Below are positions 35,495 through 43,134 of a stretch of DNA of 64,000 nucleotides, in pieces. Position 1 is the first letter of the stretch. The number at the start of each line of letters is the position of its first letter. Under the pieces are notes generated by a model. That model saw nothing but the letters and a program-made list of their open reading frames with translations, had not been told where the DNA came from and searched no databases. The position numbers were made by a program, and so were the translations under genes. Source of the DNA: an uncultured Prevotellaceae bacterium (GTDB lineage: Bacteria > Bacteroidota > Bacteroidia > Bacteroidales > Muribaculaceae); assembly GCA_937898675.1 (NCBI GenBank), contig CALEJB010000002.1:1-64000 (forward strand). Direction: 5' to 3'.

Positions 35495-35586
35495 GATTTT
35501 TGGTTGTATTATTTTTTGTTTAATTTTATTCGTATGATTTGTACGCAAGCGGTTGCACAAGTGGTGCGCCATGGCGGTACAACCTG

Positions 35587-35594
35587 CAAATTTA
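35587..35594 (-). promoter_or_regulatory. -7 box for the M6 protease pair
   Basis: Minus-strand TAAATTTG matches TAnnTTTG, giving a leader of about 85-90 nt before the ATG at 35494. Confidence 0.4.
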
Positions 35595-35798
35595 CTCCAT
35601 TTTCACACACAATTATATTCTTTTTATAATAATTAATGTGAAAATCGGAATTTTTGTCCTTGTTGAGCCTGACGACAATCATTAAATCAATAGAAATATA
35701 TTGTATTTTGTTGCAATTTTTATTCGTTTTATGCTTATATTTAAGATTTTCTTGCAAAAAAATATCAACAATGAGGAAATTATATTATCTTTGAAACT

Positions 35799-35963
35799 GA
35801 TGAAGCATCTTGTAAAAACAGCTTGAGCTGTTCCGTGCCGTTTGGTGCGGATTCGCTATAATTCACAGTAAAACGGGCCGGTTAATAGGTACGGTCCGGA
35901 GTAAAGAGATGTTTTAAGGTTTACAACAGGTGGCCGCGTCGCGATGACGCAGCCACCTCATTT
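35799..35963 (+). ncRNA. Candidate structured RNA upstream of the Pmp3-like gene (opposite strand)
   Basis: A -7 box TATCTTTG (35786-35793) is followed by a chain of stem-loops: ACAGC-ttga-GCTGT (35818-35831), CCGTGCC/GGTGCGG (35833-35850, G-T pairs), CGGGCCG/CGGTCCG (35874-35898), a long-range TTGTAAA/TTTACAA pairing (35810-35816 with 35920-35926), and a strong terminal stem AGGTGGCCGCGTC/GACGCAGCCACCT (35928-35958). No reading frame is present and the block is GC-richer than its AT-rich surroundings. The terminal stem may also end the minus-strand Pmp3 gene. The family is not identified. Confidence 0.4.
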
Positions 35964-35983
35964 GGCTGAATGCGGGTAATCTG

Positions 35984-36139
35984 TCAGTCTGCCTTGTTCA
36001 AAATCACAAGGGCGCCAATGATACCCGGAATCCATCCGCAACAAGTGAGAAGGAAGACAATGAGCAAAGAGCCACATCCCCTGTCCAACACAGCCAGCGG
36101 CGGAAAGATGATTGCTAATAATACTCTTAACAGTGACAT
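35984..36139 (-). CDS. Pmp3/YqaE family small membrane protein
   Basis: 51 aa. It begins MSLLRVLLAIIFPPLAVLDR and ends GWIPGIIGALVILNKAD. This is the Pmp3/YqaE pattern: two membrane helices, the FPPLAV motif in the first, the G-C-G-S turn and the CCGWIPGIIGAL motif in the second. Family members affect membrane potential and cation or stress tolerance. The usual length is 50-60 aa. A weak -7-like box (GAGATTTG on minus, 36183-36190) lies upstream. A strong hairpin (35928-35958) lies downstream. Confidence 0.92.
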   Translation of the reverse strand: MSLLRVLLAIIFPPLAVLDRGCGSLLIVFLLTCCGWIPGIIGALVILNKAD

Positions 36140-36212
36140 AAGGCAATATGGTTAAATTGGTTTCTTCTATTGCACAATACTGCAAATCTCGTGCCTAAAA
36201 TCATGCCCCCCC

Positions 36213-36250
36213 AAAAAAACGCGGGGGCGATACACAGGTACCGTCCCCGC
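36213..36250 (-). terminator. Intrinsic terminator of gyrB
   Basis: On the minus strand GCGGGGACGG pairs with CGCCCCCGC over an inner loop and is followed by GTTTTTTT. It lies about 60 bp past the gyrB stop. Confidence 0.8.
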
Positions 36251-36310
36251 TGTGGTTGTAAAATATATATCGTCGCGAACATTACTGCCCGCGCAATAAG
36301 GGTCACTTCG

Positions 36311-38290
36311 TTAGGTGTCGATGGTGGCGTAGGTAGCGTTCTCCTCGATGAACTTGCGGCGCGGTTCAACATCCTCACCCATGAGCATGGAGAAGATGCG
36401 GTCGGCCTCAGCGGCATCGCTGATGTTGACGCGCTTGAGCAAACGGTGCTCGGGGTCCATGGTGGTGGACCACAGTTGCTCGCTGTTCATCTCGCCCAGA
36501 CCTTTGAATCGCTGGATGGTCACGCCATCCTCCTTGCCGTTGGCATAGGTGTCGATGAACTGGCGCAGCTGCGTCTCGGTCCAGCAATACTCCTCGTGGC
36601 CGCCCTTCTTGGCGTGGGCGCGGTAGAGAGGAGGCGTGGCGATGTAGAGGTAGCCATTCTCGATGATGGGCCTCATGCGACGGAAGAAGAAGGTCATGAG
36701 CAGGGTGTCGATGTGCGCGCCATCGACGTCGGCATCGGTCATGATGATGATGCGGTGGTAACGCAATTTGCTCAGGTTGGCCTCCTTGGGGTCGTCCTCG
36801 GTGCCAATGGTGACGCCCAGGGCGCGGAAGATGGTGACCACCGACTCGCTTTCAAACACCTTGTGGTCCATGGCTTTCTCGACGTTGAGAATTTTGCCTC
36901 GCAGCGGCAAGATAGCCTGGAACTTGCGGTCGCGGCCCTGCTTGGCGCTGCCGCCTGCCGAATCGCCCTCGACGAGGAAGAGTTCGCTCTCGGCGGGGTC
37001 CTTCGACGAGCAGTCGGCCAGTTTGCCGGGCAGTCCCCCACCGGCGAGCGGCGACTTGCGCTGCACCTTCATGCGGGCATTCTGTGCGGCATGGCGGGCC
37101 TGTGCGGCCAGGATCACCTTCTCAACAACGGTCTTGGCCTGGTTGGGATGCTCCTCGAGGTAGATGTTGAGGGCATCGCGGACCGAGGTCTCAACGGCGC
37201 CGATAACCTCGGTGTTGCCTAATTTGGTCTTGGTCTGTCCCTCGAACTGCGGTTCAAGCACCTTGACCGAGATGATGGCGGTGAGACCTTCACGGAAGTC
37301 TTCAGGCTTGATTTCGACTTTAGCCTTCTCGAGCATCTTGTTGTCCTCGGCATACTTCTTGAGCGTGGAGCCCAGGCCGCGGCGGAAGCCGGTGAGGTGG
37401 GTGCCGCCCTCAATGGTGTTGATGTTGTTGACAAACGAATAGATGTTCTCGTTGAACGAGGTGTTATATGTCATGGCGACCTCAACAGGAATGTCGCCCT
37501 TCTTGCTCTTGATGTGGATGACGTCCTTGAGGAGCGGTTCCTTGTTGGTGTCGATATAGCGCACAAATTCGTCGAGACCAGTCTCGCTGTAGTAGGTCTC
37601 GCTGCGTGGATTGCCGTCCTCGTCACGCGAGCGCAGGTCGGTGAGACTCAGCGACACGCCAGCATTGAGGTAAGCCAAGTCGCGCAGGCGGTTGGACAGG
37701 ATGCCAAACTCATAGACAACGGTTGAGAAGATTCCGGCATCGGGGTGGAACTTGACGGTGGTGCCGTGGTCCTCCTCGCGGCAGTCGCCAATGACAGCGA
37801 CCTCGCTGGTGGGCTTGCCCATGCTGTATTCCTGCATATATACCTTGCCGCCGCGGCGCACCTCGGCGCGCAGGTAGTCGCTCAGCGCGTTCACACAGCT
37901 CACGCCCACGCCGTGCAGACCGCCAGACACCTTATAGGAACCTTTGTCAAACTTGCCGCCGGCGTGCAGCACGGTCATGACAACCTCGAGCGCCGACTTG
38001 TGCAGTTTCTCGTGCTCGTCAACGGGGATGCCGCGGCCGTTGTCCTTGACAGTAATGCTGTTGTCCTCGCCAATGAACACCTCGATGCGATTGCAGTAGC
38101 CCGCCAAGGCCTCGTCAATGGAGTTGTCCACCACCTCGCTGACCAAATGGTGCAGACCCTTGACATGGGTGTCGCCAATGTACATGGCGGGACGCTTGCG
38201 CACCGCCTCAAGGCCTTCAAGGACCTGGATGTTAGACGCTGAATAATTCTTCTCTTCTTGCTCTTCGATATAGTTGTTGTCTTCTGCCAT
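36311..38290 (-). CDS. gyrB: DNA gyrase subunit B
   Basis: 659 aa. GHKL ATPase motifs: EVVDNSIDEALAGYCN (with the catalytic Glu and Asn), NGRGIPVD, and GLHGVGVSCVNALS. The TOPRIM region has VEGDSAGGSAKQGRDRKFQAILPLRGKILNVEKA, typical of GyrB rather than ParE, and the metal-binding DADVDGAHI. The C-terminal PLYRAHAKKG...QRFKGLGEMNSEQLW is also typical. With GyrA it introduces negative supercoils. Monocistronic: -7 box at 38350-38357 and terminator at 36213-36250. Confidence 0.97.
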   Translation of the reverse strand: MAEDNNYIEEQEEKNYSASNIQVLEGLEAVRKRPAMYIGDTHVKGLHHLVSEVVDNSIDEALAGYCNRIEVFIGEDNSITVKDNGRGIPVDEHEKLHKSALEVVMTVLHAGGKFDKGSYKVSGGLHGVGVSCVNALSDYLRAEVRRGGKVYMQEYSMGKPTSEVAVIGDCREEDHGTTVKFHPDAGIFSTVVYEFGILSNRLRDLAYLNAGVSLSLTDLRSRDEDGNPRSETYYSETGLDEFVRYIDTNKEPLLKDVIHIKSKKGDIPVEVAMTYNTSFNENIYSFVNNINTIEGGTHLTGFRRGLGSTLKKYAEDNKMLEKAKVEIKPEDFREGLTAIISVKVLEPQFEGQTKTKLGNTEVIGAVETSVRDALNIYLEEHPNQAKTVVEKVILAAQARHAAQNARMKVQRKSPLAGGGLPGKLADCSSKDPAESELFLVEGDSAGGSAKQGRDRKFQAILPLRGKILNVEKAMDHKVFESESVVTIFRALGVTIGTEDDPKEANLSKLRYHRIIIMTDADVDGAHIDTLLMTFFFRRMRPIIENGYLYIATPPLYRAHAKKGGHEEYCWTETQLRQFIDTYANGKEDGVTIQRFKGLGEMNSEQLWSTTMDPEHRLLKRVNISDAAEADRIFSMLMGEDVEPRRKFIEENATYATIDT

Positions 38291-38349
38291 AAAAAGTGAA
38301 GTTTTTTGCTATTTTCTACACCCTCAAAAAGGAGTGGTCTAAAAACGTA

Positions 38350-38357
38350 CAAAATTA
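38350..38357 (-). promoter_or_regulatory. -7 box of gyrB
   Basis: Minus-strand TAATTTTG, a full match, about 60 nt before the gyrB start. Confidence 0.5.
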
Positions 38358-38496
38358 CAAAAAATCAGCCAATGGAGCAAACTCTGAGGCTGTTTTTTTT
38401 GAGTTTTTTAGAATTGGTTTTAGCCCAAAATTTTCTTTTCGGGACCCTGCGGGGCGAAAAATACAACTTGGTGCAATTACACTGGCAACTTTTCAC

Positions 38497-38504
38497 TAAT
38501 TTTG
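38497..38504 (+). promoter_or_regulatory. -7 box of the rRNA methyltransferase gene
   Basis: TAATTTTG ends five bases before the ATG at 38510, so the mRNA should be leaderless or nearly so. This also fixes the start and excludes the open frame upstream. Confidence 0.6.
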
Positions 38505-38509
38505 CAGCG

Positions 38510-39877
38510 ATGAAATTACCTGGCGAGTTTATCAAGCAGTTGCGCGGGCTGATGCCCGACGAATGGGAGGCGCTGGCCGACGCCATTTGCGGCACCGAAC
38601 CCAGTGTGGCGGTGCGCGTCAACGGCCTGCGCGGTATGAGCGTGCCGCAAGGAGCGCGGCAAGTGCCGTGGTGCCCGGCAGGATTCTATACCGCGGGGCG
38701 GCCGGCATTCACCTTTGACACCGACTGGCACGCGGGCCGCTACTATGTGCAGGATGCTTCATCAATGTTCATCGCCCATGTTGTCCGCCATCTGGTGCAA
38801 GAACCCGTGCGTTATCTGGACCTGTGCGCGGCTCCCGGCGGCAAAACAACGGCGGCCATGCAGGCGCTGCCTGCGGGGTCAACAGTGGTGGCCAACGAAA
38901 TTGTTCCGGCGCGCGCACGCGTGCTTGCCGACAATGTTACCCGCTGGGGCAATCCGCGCTGCGTGGTGACGAGCAATGCGCCCACCCACATCGGCAAGTT
39001 CACCCATTTCTTTGATGTCATCGCCGCCGATGTGCCGTGCAGCGGCGAGGGCATGATGCGCAAGGACAACGAGGCCGTGGCACAATGGTCCCCCACCCTC
39101 GTTGAGCAATGTGCCCTGCGCCAGCGCGAGATTTTAACTGATGTGTGGGACGCCCTGCGCCCAGGCGGCTTGCTCTTCTACAGCACGTGCACCTACAACC
39201 GCCAGGAAAATGAGGAAATGGTCGAGTTCATCGTCAATGAGTTGGGCGCATCGCCGGTCGAGGTTCCCGTTGAGGACACCTGGAATATCCACCCCGCCAT
39301 TGGCAGTGATTATCCGTGTTACCGTTTTATGCCCCACCGTGTTGATGGCGAGGGCCTGTTCATGGCGGCGCTGCGCAAATGCGGCGACAGCCGCCGGCAA
39401 GATGCGCGAAGCAAGGTAAAACCACCCAAAAATGCCGATGAAACCGCTAAAAAATGGATGAACAGCCCCTCGGATTATTGCATTGACCTGCAAGGCGACA
39501 CGCTCATTGCCGTTCCGCGAGACATGGCGCAGGAGGCAGCCGCATTGCGGGCCGCGCTCAATGTGCTGCACGCCGGTGTCGAACTGGCGACAGTCATGGG
39601 CCGCAAGACAGTGCCTCATCATGCGTTAGCACTGTCCGCGGCGCTTGCCCACGGGGCATTCCCACTCTGTGAGGCCGATTATCCGACCGCCCTGCGATAC
39701 CTGCGAGGCGAGGCCGTGACGCTGCGCGACGCCCCCCGCGGCCATGTGCTCGTGACGCACAAGGACGCCGTGCTGGGGTTTGCCAACAATTTGGGCAACA
39801 GGGCCAACAACATGTACCCCAAGGGCCTGCGCATACTCAGCACCCATCTTCCCGACACAAAGCCGATGGTGCTATAG
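38510..39877 (+). CDS. RsmF-type rRNA cytosine-C5 methyltransferase
   Basis: 455 aa. Class I SAM methyltransferase of the NOL1/NOP2/Sun family: motif I DLCAAPGGKTT at 104-114, motif IV DVPCSGEGMM with C177, motif VI STCTYN with catalytic C227. The extra C-terminal region (about 280-455, with AVTLRDAPRGHVLVTHKDAVLGFANNLGNRANNMYPKGLRI) is the RsmF/YebU-type domain used for 16S rRNA m5C1407. The gene is convergent with the TcdA-like gene, whose stop is 9 bp away. Confidence 0.9.
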   Translation: MKLPGEFIKQLRGLMPDEWEALADAICGTEPSVAVRVNGLRGMSVPQGARQVPWCPAGFYTAGRPAFTFDTDWHAGRYYVQDASSMFIAHVVRHLVQEPVRYLDLCAAPGGKTTAAMQALPAGSTVVANEIVPARARVLADNVTRWGNPRCVVTSNAPTHIGKFTHFFDVIAADVPCSGEGMMRKDNEAVAQWSPTLVEQCALRQREILTDVWDALRPGGLLFYSTCTYNRQENEEMVEFIVNELGASPVEVPVEDTWNIHPAIGSDYPCYRFMPHRVDGEGLFMAALRKCGDSRRQDARSKVKPPKNADETAKKWMNSPSDYCIDLQGDTLIAVPRDMAQEAAALRAALNVLHAGVELATVMGRKTVPHHALALSAALAHGAFPLCEADYPTALRYLRGEAVTLRDAPRGHVLVTHKDAVLGFANNLGNRANNMYPKGLRILSTHLPDTKPMVL

Positions 39878-39885
39878 CCAACCAA

Positions 39886-40629
39886 TCAATCATCTGTATT
39901 TGAAATATTTGCAGTGAGGTCCACTATCACCTCGCGCGCAATCAGCAAGCCCGCGGCGGCGGGGACAAACGCATTGCTGCCGGGCTGCTTCTTGCCGTCC
40001 ACATACACCGGCACGTCGGGGTTGAGCCGCGGCTCCTCCTCGCTATACACGCACTTGAAGTGGTGGATACCCTCGCGGTGCAGCAGCTTGCGCAGCATGC
40101 GCGCCAGCGGGTCGATGCGAGTGGCATCAAAGTCCGCCACGCGAAAGGCCATCGGGTCCATCTTGTAGGCAGCGCCCATCGAACAGATGTGCGGCACGCC
40201 CAGCCTGAGGCAGCGCCGCGCAATCTCCATCTTGGCCGTGATGGTGTCCAAGCTGTCAACCACATAGTCAAACTGTGAAAGGTCGATTTCATCGGCATTC
40301 TCGGGCAAATAGAACATCTTGTGTACCGTTACCCGGCACTTGGGGTTGATGTCACGCACACGCTCGGCGGCAACATCAGCCTTATGGCGCCCAATGGTGC
40401 TGTGCAACGCAAAAATCTGGCGGTTGATGTTCGACACGCTGATGGTGTCGTCGTCAATCAGCGTCAGTGCGCCCACGCCCGAGCGAGCCAGCGCCTCAAC
40501 AACATAGCCGCCCACGCCACCGATGCCGAAAACGGCCACACGGCTATTTGCCAGCCGCGCCATGGCCTCGGCGCCAAGCATCAATTCCGTCCTTGCAAAC
40601 GGATTCTCTATCTGTCCAGACTCATTCAT
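39886..40629 (-). CDS. tcdA: ThiF/MoeB-like protein, probable tRNA threonylcarbamoyladenosine dehydratase
   Basis: 247 aa from ATG 40629 (MNESGQIENPFARTELMLG). The nucleotide-binding GIGGVG at 35-40, LIDDDTISVSNINRQ at 58-71, DYVVDSLDTITAK (about 111-123) and SMGAAYKMDP fit the TcdA/CsdL branch of E1-like enzymes, which cyclises t6A37 in tRNAs with ATP. An upstream extension of the frame runs over the tRNA-Leu gene and was rejected. The role is well supported by size and motifs; TcdA versus another E1-like adenylyltransferase is the main uncertainty. Confidence 0.88.
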   Translation of the reverse strand: MNESGQIENPFARTELMLGAEAMARLANSRVAVFGIGGVGGYVVEALARSGVGALTLIDDDTISVSNINRQIFALHSTIGRHKADVAAERVRDINPKCRVTVHKMFYLPENADEIDLSQFDYVVDSLDTITAKMEIARRCLRLGVPHICSMGAAYKMDPMAFRVADFDATRIDPLARMLRKLLHREGIHHFKCVYSEEEPRLNPDVPVYVDGKKQPGSNAFVPAAAGLLIAREVIVDLTANISNTDD

Positions 40630-40755
40630 CACAAATATTGAGGAAAACACCGCATTGGCGGCCAATAAAATATTTTTACGGCCCACAAAATTACAAAAAA
40701 CCGCCCACATCTCAAAAAAACACAATTTTCTTGCCCTTGTTTCAAAAAAATGGAT

Positions 40756-40763
40756 TACCTTTG
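40756..40763 (+). promoter_or_regulatory. -7 box of the tRNA-Leu gene
   Basis: TACCTTTG, a full TAnnTTTG match, 12 bp before the mature tRNA 5' end. Confidence 0.6.
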
Positions 40764-40775
40764 CGCCGCTCAATC

Positions 40776-40859
40776 GCCCAGATGGCGGAATCGGTAGACG
40801 CGTTGGTCTCAAACACCAATGGGGTAACACCCGTGCCGGTTCGACCCCGGCTCTGGGTA
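40776..40859 (+). tRNA. tRNA-Leu (anticodon CAA)
   Basis: 84 nt with a long variable arm. The acceptor GCCCAGA pairs with TCTGGGT (G-T at the first pair), discriminator A at 40859. The D-arm contains GGCGGAATCGGTAGACGC. The anticodon stem-loop is TTGGT-CTCAAAC-ACCAA, placing CAA at positions 34-36 (codon UUG). The T-arm is GCCGGTTCGACCCCGGC. CCA is not encoded. Confidence 0.95.
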
Positions 40860-40867
40860 CGAGTATA

Positions 40868-40907
40868 AACGCCAATCGTTTGTAAATCAAATGGTTGGTG
40901 TTTTTCT
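40868..40907 (+). terminator. Terminator of the tRNA-Leu gene
   Basis: AACGCCAATCGTTTG pairs with CAAATGGTTGGTGTT (one G-T mismatch), followed by TTTCTTAT. It sits directly after the tRNA. Confidence 0.8.
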
Positions 40908-41070
40908 TATGTCTTTTTTGGTGACTTTTTGGCGAGATAATTTGCTTTCAGCGGTTTTTGGTGTCATCCAGGCGTCATTATTAAGTTCAACCAAATTATT
41001 GGTATCCAGTAAAATGACTATCTTTGCCCATGGTTACTTTTATTTTGTGGTGAAAGCAAAGATAACCAAA

Positions 41071-41101
41071 AGGGCTGATACTTCACGTGAGTGCCAGCCC
41101 T
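41071..41101 (-). terminator. Terminator of the L,D-transpeptidase operon
   Basis: AGGGCTG and CAGCCCT pair around a loop holding the near-palindrome ACTTCACGTGAGT; TTTTGG follows on the minus strand. The 40908-41201 gap otherwise has AT-rich sequence and two facing TATCTTTG boxes (41019-41026 plus, 41057-41064 minus) but no gene I can support. Confidence 0.6.
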
Positions 41102-41201
41102 AAATTTATCAATTTAAAAAAGTTTTACCGGACAGCAATAAAAAACTTTATAACATTTACAATCGAACGGTTAATTAATTATGACCATTCTGCAATAATC
41201 C

Positions 41202-41897
41202 CTACTTGATCGGCTTGGCCTCTTGCTTTTGAGCCCTCGTCTCAAACGGCAAATCGCCCTGGCGCTCTCCCTTGATAATTACCGGCATACCCACGTGGGC
41301 ATAATTATCGTGGAAATGGACCAGGTCGTTGTCGCGCATCCTGATGCAGCCCTCGCTGTCGCGGCCCGGCATCTTGTCCTCGTTGTTGGTGCTGCCATGA
41401 ATGCCGATGCCCGAGAACGGCGTTGCGAGGCGCATGAACCAGTGACCGTAAGACAGAATCATGCCGCGCCCGTCGCCAAAGTCGTGCGTCCAGTCACTGG
41501 CATCCTGAATCTGACTGATTGAGAACGGCTTGCCCGGTTCGGACTCGGGGGTCTTCATATCACCGGATTTTTCCTTGGGGCCCTTGTTGCGGCTCAAGCA
41601 CACAGGATAGCGGGCTACAAGCGTCGTGTCACCATCCATGTCGGCATAGACGCTCAACTGCAGATTTAGTTTCGAGATGACAATAAATGCCTTTGACGGG
41701 TCAACCTTGCCATCATAATACACTCTGGCCGTGTCGGGGCGACACGACTCGGTGCCGTCGGTATTGGCAACATAGGCCCCGTTAGCATTCACTTCGGGAT
41801 TTGTCCCGTCGGCCTTGCTGCCATCCTTGCTGCCGCCGCAAGACAGCGACACCAGCATCATGCCACAAGCAATGGCTAATGTGATTCGATTCCTCAT
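41202..41897 (-). CDS. L,D-transpeptidase (YkuD) lipoprotein
   Basis: 231 aa. Lipoprotein signal MLVSLSC with Cys20. The YkuD domain covers about 68-210, with the signature H167 (GIGIHGST) and catalytic C184 in GRDSEGCIRM. It forms meso-DAP 3-3 crosslinks or attaches lipoproteins to peptidoglycan in the periplasm. Its ATG overlaps the stop of the upstream SH3-domain membrane-protein gene (TAATG), which indicates translational coupling. Its base composition is GC-rich like the host while its partner is AT-rich. Confidence 0.9.
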   Translation of the reverse strand: MRNRITLAIACGMMLVSLSCGGSKDGSKADGTNPEVNANGAYVANTDGTESCRPDTARVYYDGKVDPSKAFIVISKLNLQLSVYADMDGDTTLVARYPVCLSRNKGPKEKSGDMKTPESEPGKPFSISQIQDASDWTHDFGDGRGMILSYGHWFMRLATPFSGIGIHGSTNNEDKMPGRDSEGCIRMRDNDLVHFHDNYAHVGMPVIIKGERQGDLPFETRAQKQEAKPIK

Positions 41898-43093
41898 TAT
41901 TGCACCGGTTTAGCAAATTGTTTAGAAATATACGCTTCTATATCATGATATCTTACTAGATAAAAATCGCCTGCGTCTGCAATAACTTCCAGCAAGTCAC
42001 CTTTATCAGGATGAATATTTCTGCCACGTGAGTTGTGGACAATATTGTAATCGTTGATTTCGGGAGATTTGCGTAATCTCACATGTGTGCCAGTAACCTG
42101 GACAGCCAACGGGAATTGTGGATTGTCCTTCTCTGAAATATCTCCCAAGCTATAGACTTGATTATCTTCTTTGATTGGAGTATCGGTGTCATCAAATTGA
42201 TCATTACCATTCATAGCTTCATTCTGACTTACTACTTCAGCATCTTCACCACCATCAATAATATCAGTTTCAATATTATTATCTTCGTTAGTATTATCTA
42301 CATAATCAGATGATGTGGAAACGCTATCTATTGGTTCCTGTACCTGCTCTACTTTATTCTTGCCGTGAGTTGAATTCATGTCAATATTAGAGTAAATTAG
42401 AGCCATTGTAGGAGGTGCCAGCAGAGGTGGCATCATTAAAGCCAAAGCTGCATTGTACTTATAATTTTGAAACTTCTTCAGATTGTACTTTTGTTCAGAC
42501 ATTGAGGCTGCCGCTGTCCACCATTTGTAATGCCCAGAGAACAATTCCTCATAATTCTCAATTGCCCAATTAAAACGCCAATTAACATAATCTTTGGCAT
42601 TCGGTTTAACTCGACCCAATATCATATAGTAGATGACCGTAAAAACACAGATTCCGATGAAAAGCCACCACTTGAAGTCAATGAAGCAGAAACCAATCAA
42701 AAATAAAGGATACCAATGAATTAAGAAGTTTGCAATTTTTCCTAATACTGTAGCAAACAGCAAACTACCTTGGCCAACATCATCTTTTTTCAGTCTCACA
42801 TCCCCAATTCTCTCGTAAAGTGGACTCACAATGATACGGGCGATTGCACCACCGACAGCAGGAGCCCATAATACACCTGAGAATATAGCAACTCCTGCTT
42901 TCATCCCACCTAAAGCAAAATAAGTGAACGGTAATATGATGAGTGCTATTATCAAGGTTAGGATAATGGCGATAACTACGCCAATACTACCTTCGTAGCG
43001 ATAGAATATTTTCCACCACCACAATTCCTTTTCTTCGTCTCCTTGCGTTCGGTTCTCAAGCCAACGTTTGAATAGTTTGTCCATTTTATTCAT
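41897..43093 (-). CDS. Membrane protein with C-terminal SH3-like domain
   Basis: 398 aa. After a charged N-terminus come about four membrane helices (residues 37-57, 65-90, 118-138 and 142-160). A soluble stretch with YNLKKFQNYKYNAALALMMPPLL and a predicted single helix follows, then a long acidic Asn/Asp-rich linker (about 240-320). Residues about 328-395 (AVQVTGTHVRLRKSPEIND...GDLLEVIADAGDFYLVRYHDIEAYISKQF) form a bacterial SH3 domain, usually a peptidoglycan binder. The gene is AT-rich and overlaps the L,D-transpeptidase start. Family of the membrane part not recognised. Confidence 0.7.
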   Translation of the reverse strand: MNKMDKLFKRWLENRTQGDEEKELWWWKIFYRYEGSIGVVIAIILTLIIALIILPFTYFALGGMKAGVAIFSGVLWAPAVGGAIARIIVSPLYERIGDVRLKKDDVGQGSLLFATVLGKIANFLIHWYPLFLIGFCFIDFKWWLFIGICVFTVIYYMILGRVKPNAKDYVNWRFNWAIENYEELFSGHYKWWTAAASMSEQKYNLKKFQNYKYNAALALMMPPLLAPPTMALIYSNIDMNSTHGKNKVEQVQEPIDSVSTSSDYVDNTNEDNNIETDIIDGGEDAEVVSQNEAMNGNDQFDDTDTPIKEDNQVYSLGDISEKDNPQFPLAVQVTGTHVRLRKSPEINDYNIVHNSRGRNIHPDKGDLLEVIADAGDFYLVRYHDIEAYISKQFAKPVQ

Positions 43094-43134
43094 GTCTTTC
43101 TATAATTAACTGATTGATATTGATAATTAAAAAA

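Noticed and set aside
35958..36185. A 75-codon frame overlapping the Pmp3-like gene
   Set aside because: It is in the wrong frame; the 51-residue Pmp3/YqaE frame within it has the full family motifs.
40630..40890. An N-terminal extension of the TcdA-like protein
   Set aside because: The extension reads through the tRNA-Leu gene and has no conserved residues; ATG 40629 fits the family.
41019..41064. Facing TATCTTTG boxes in the 40.9-41.2 kb gap as a small-RNA pair
   Set aside because: They lack -33 elements at the right distance and the only terminator-like stem (41071-41101) already serves the transpeptidase operon.
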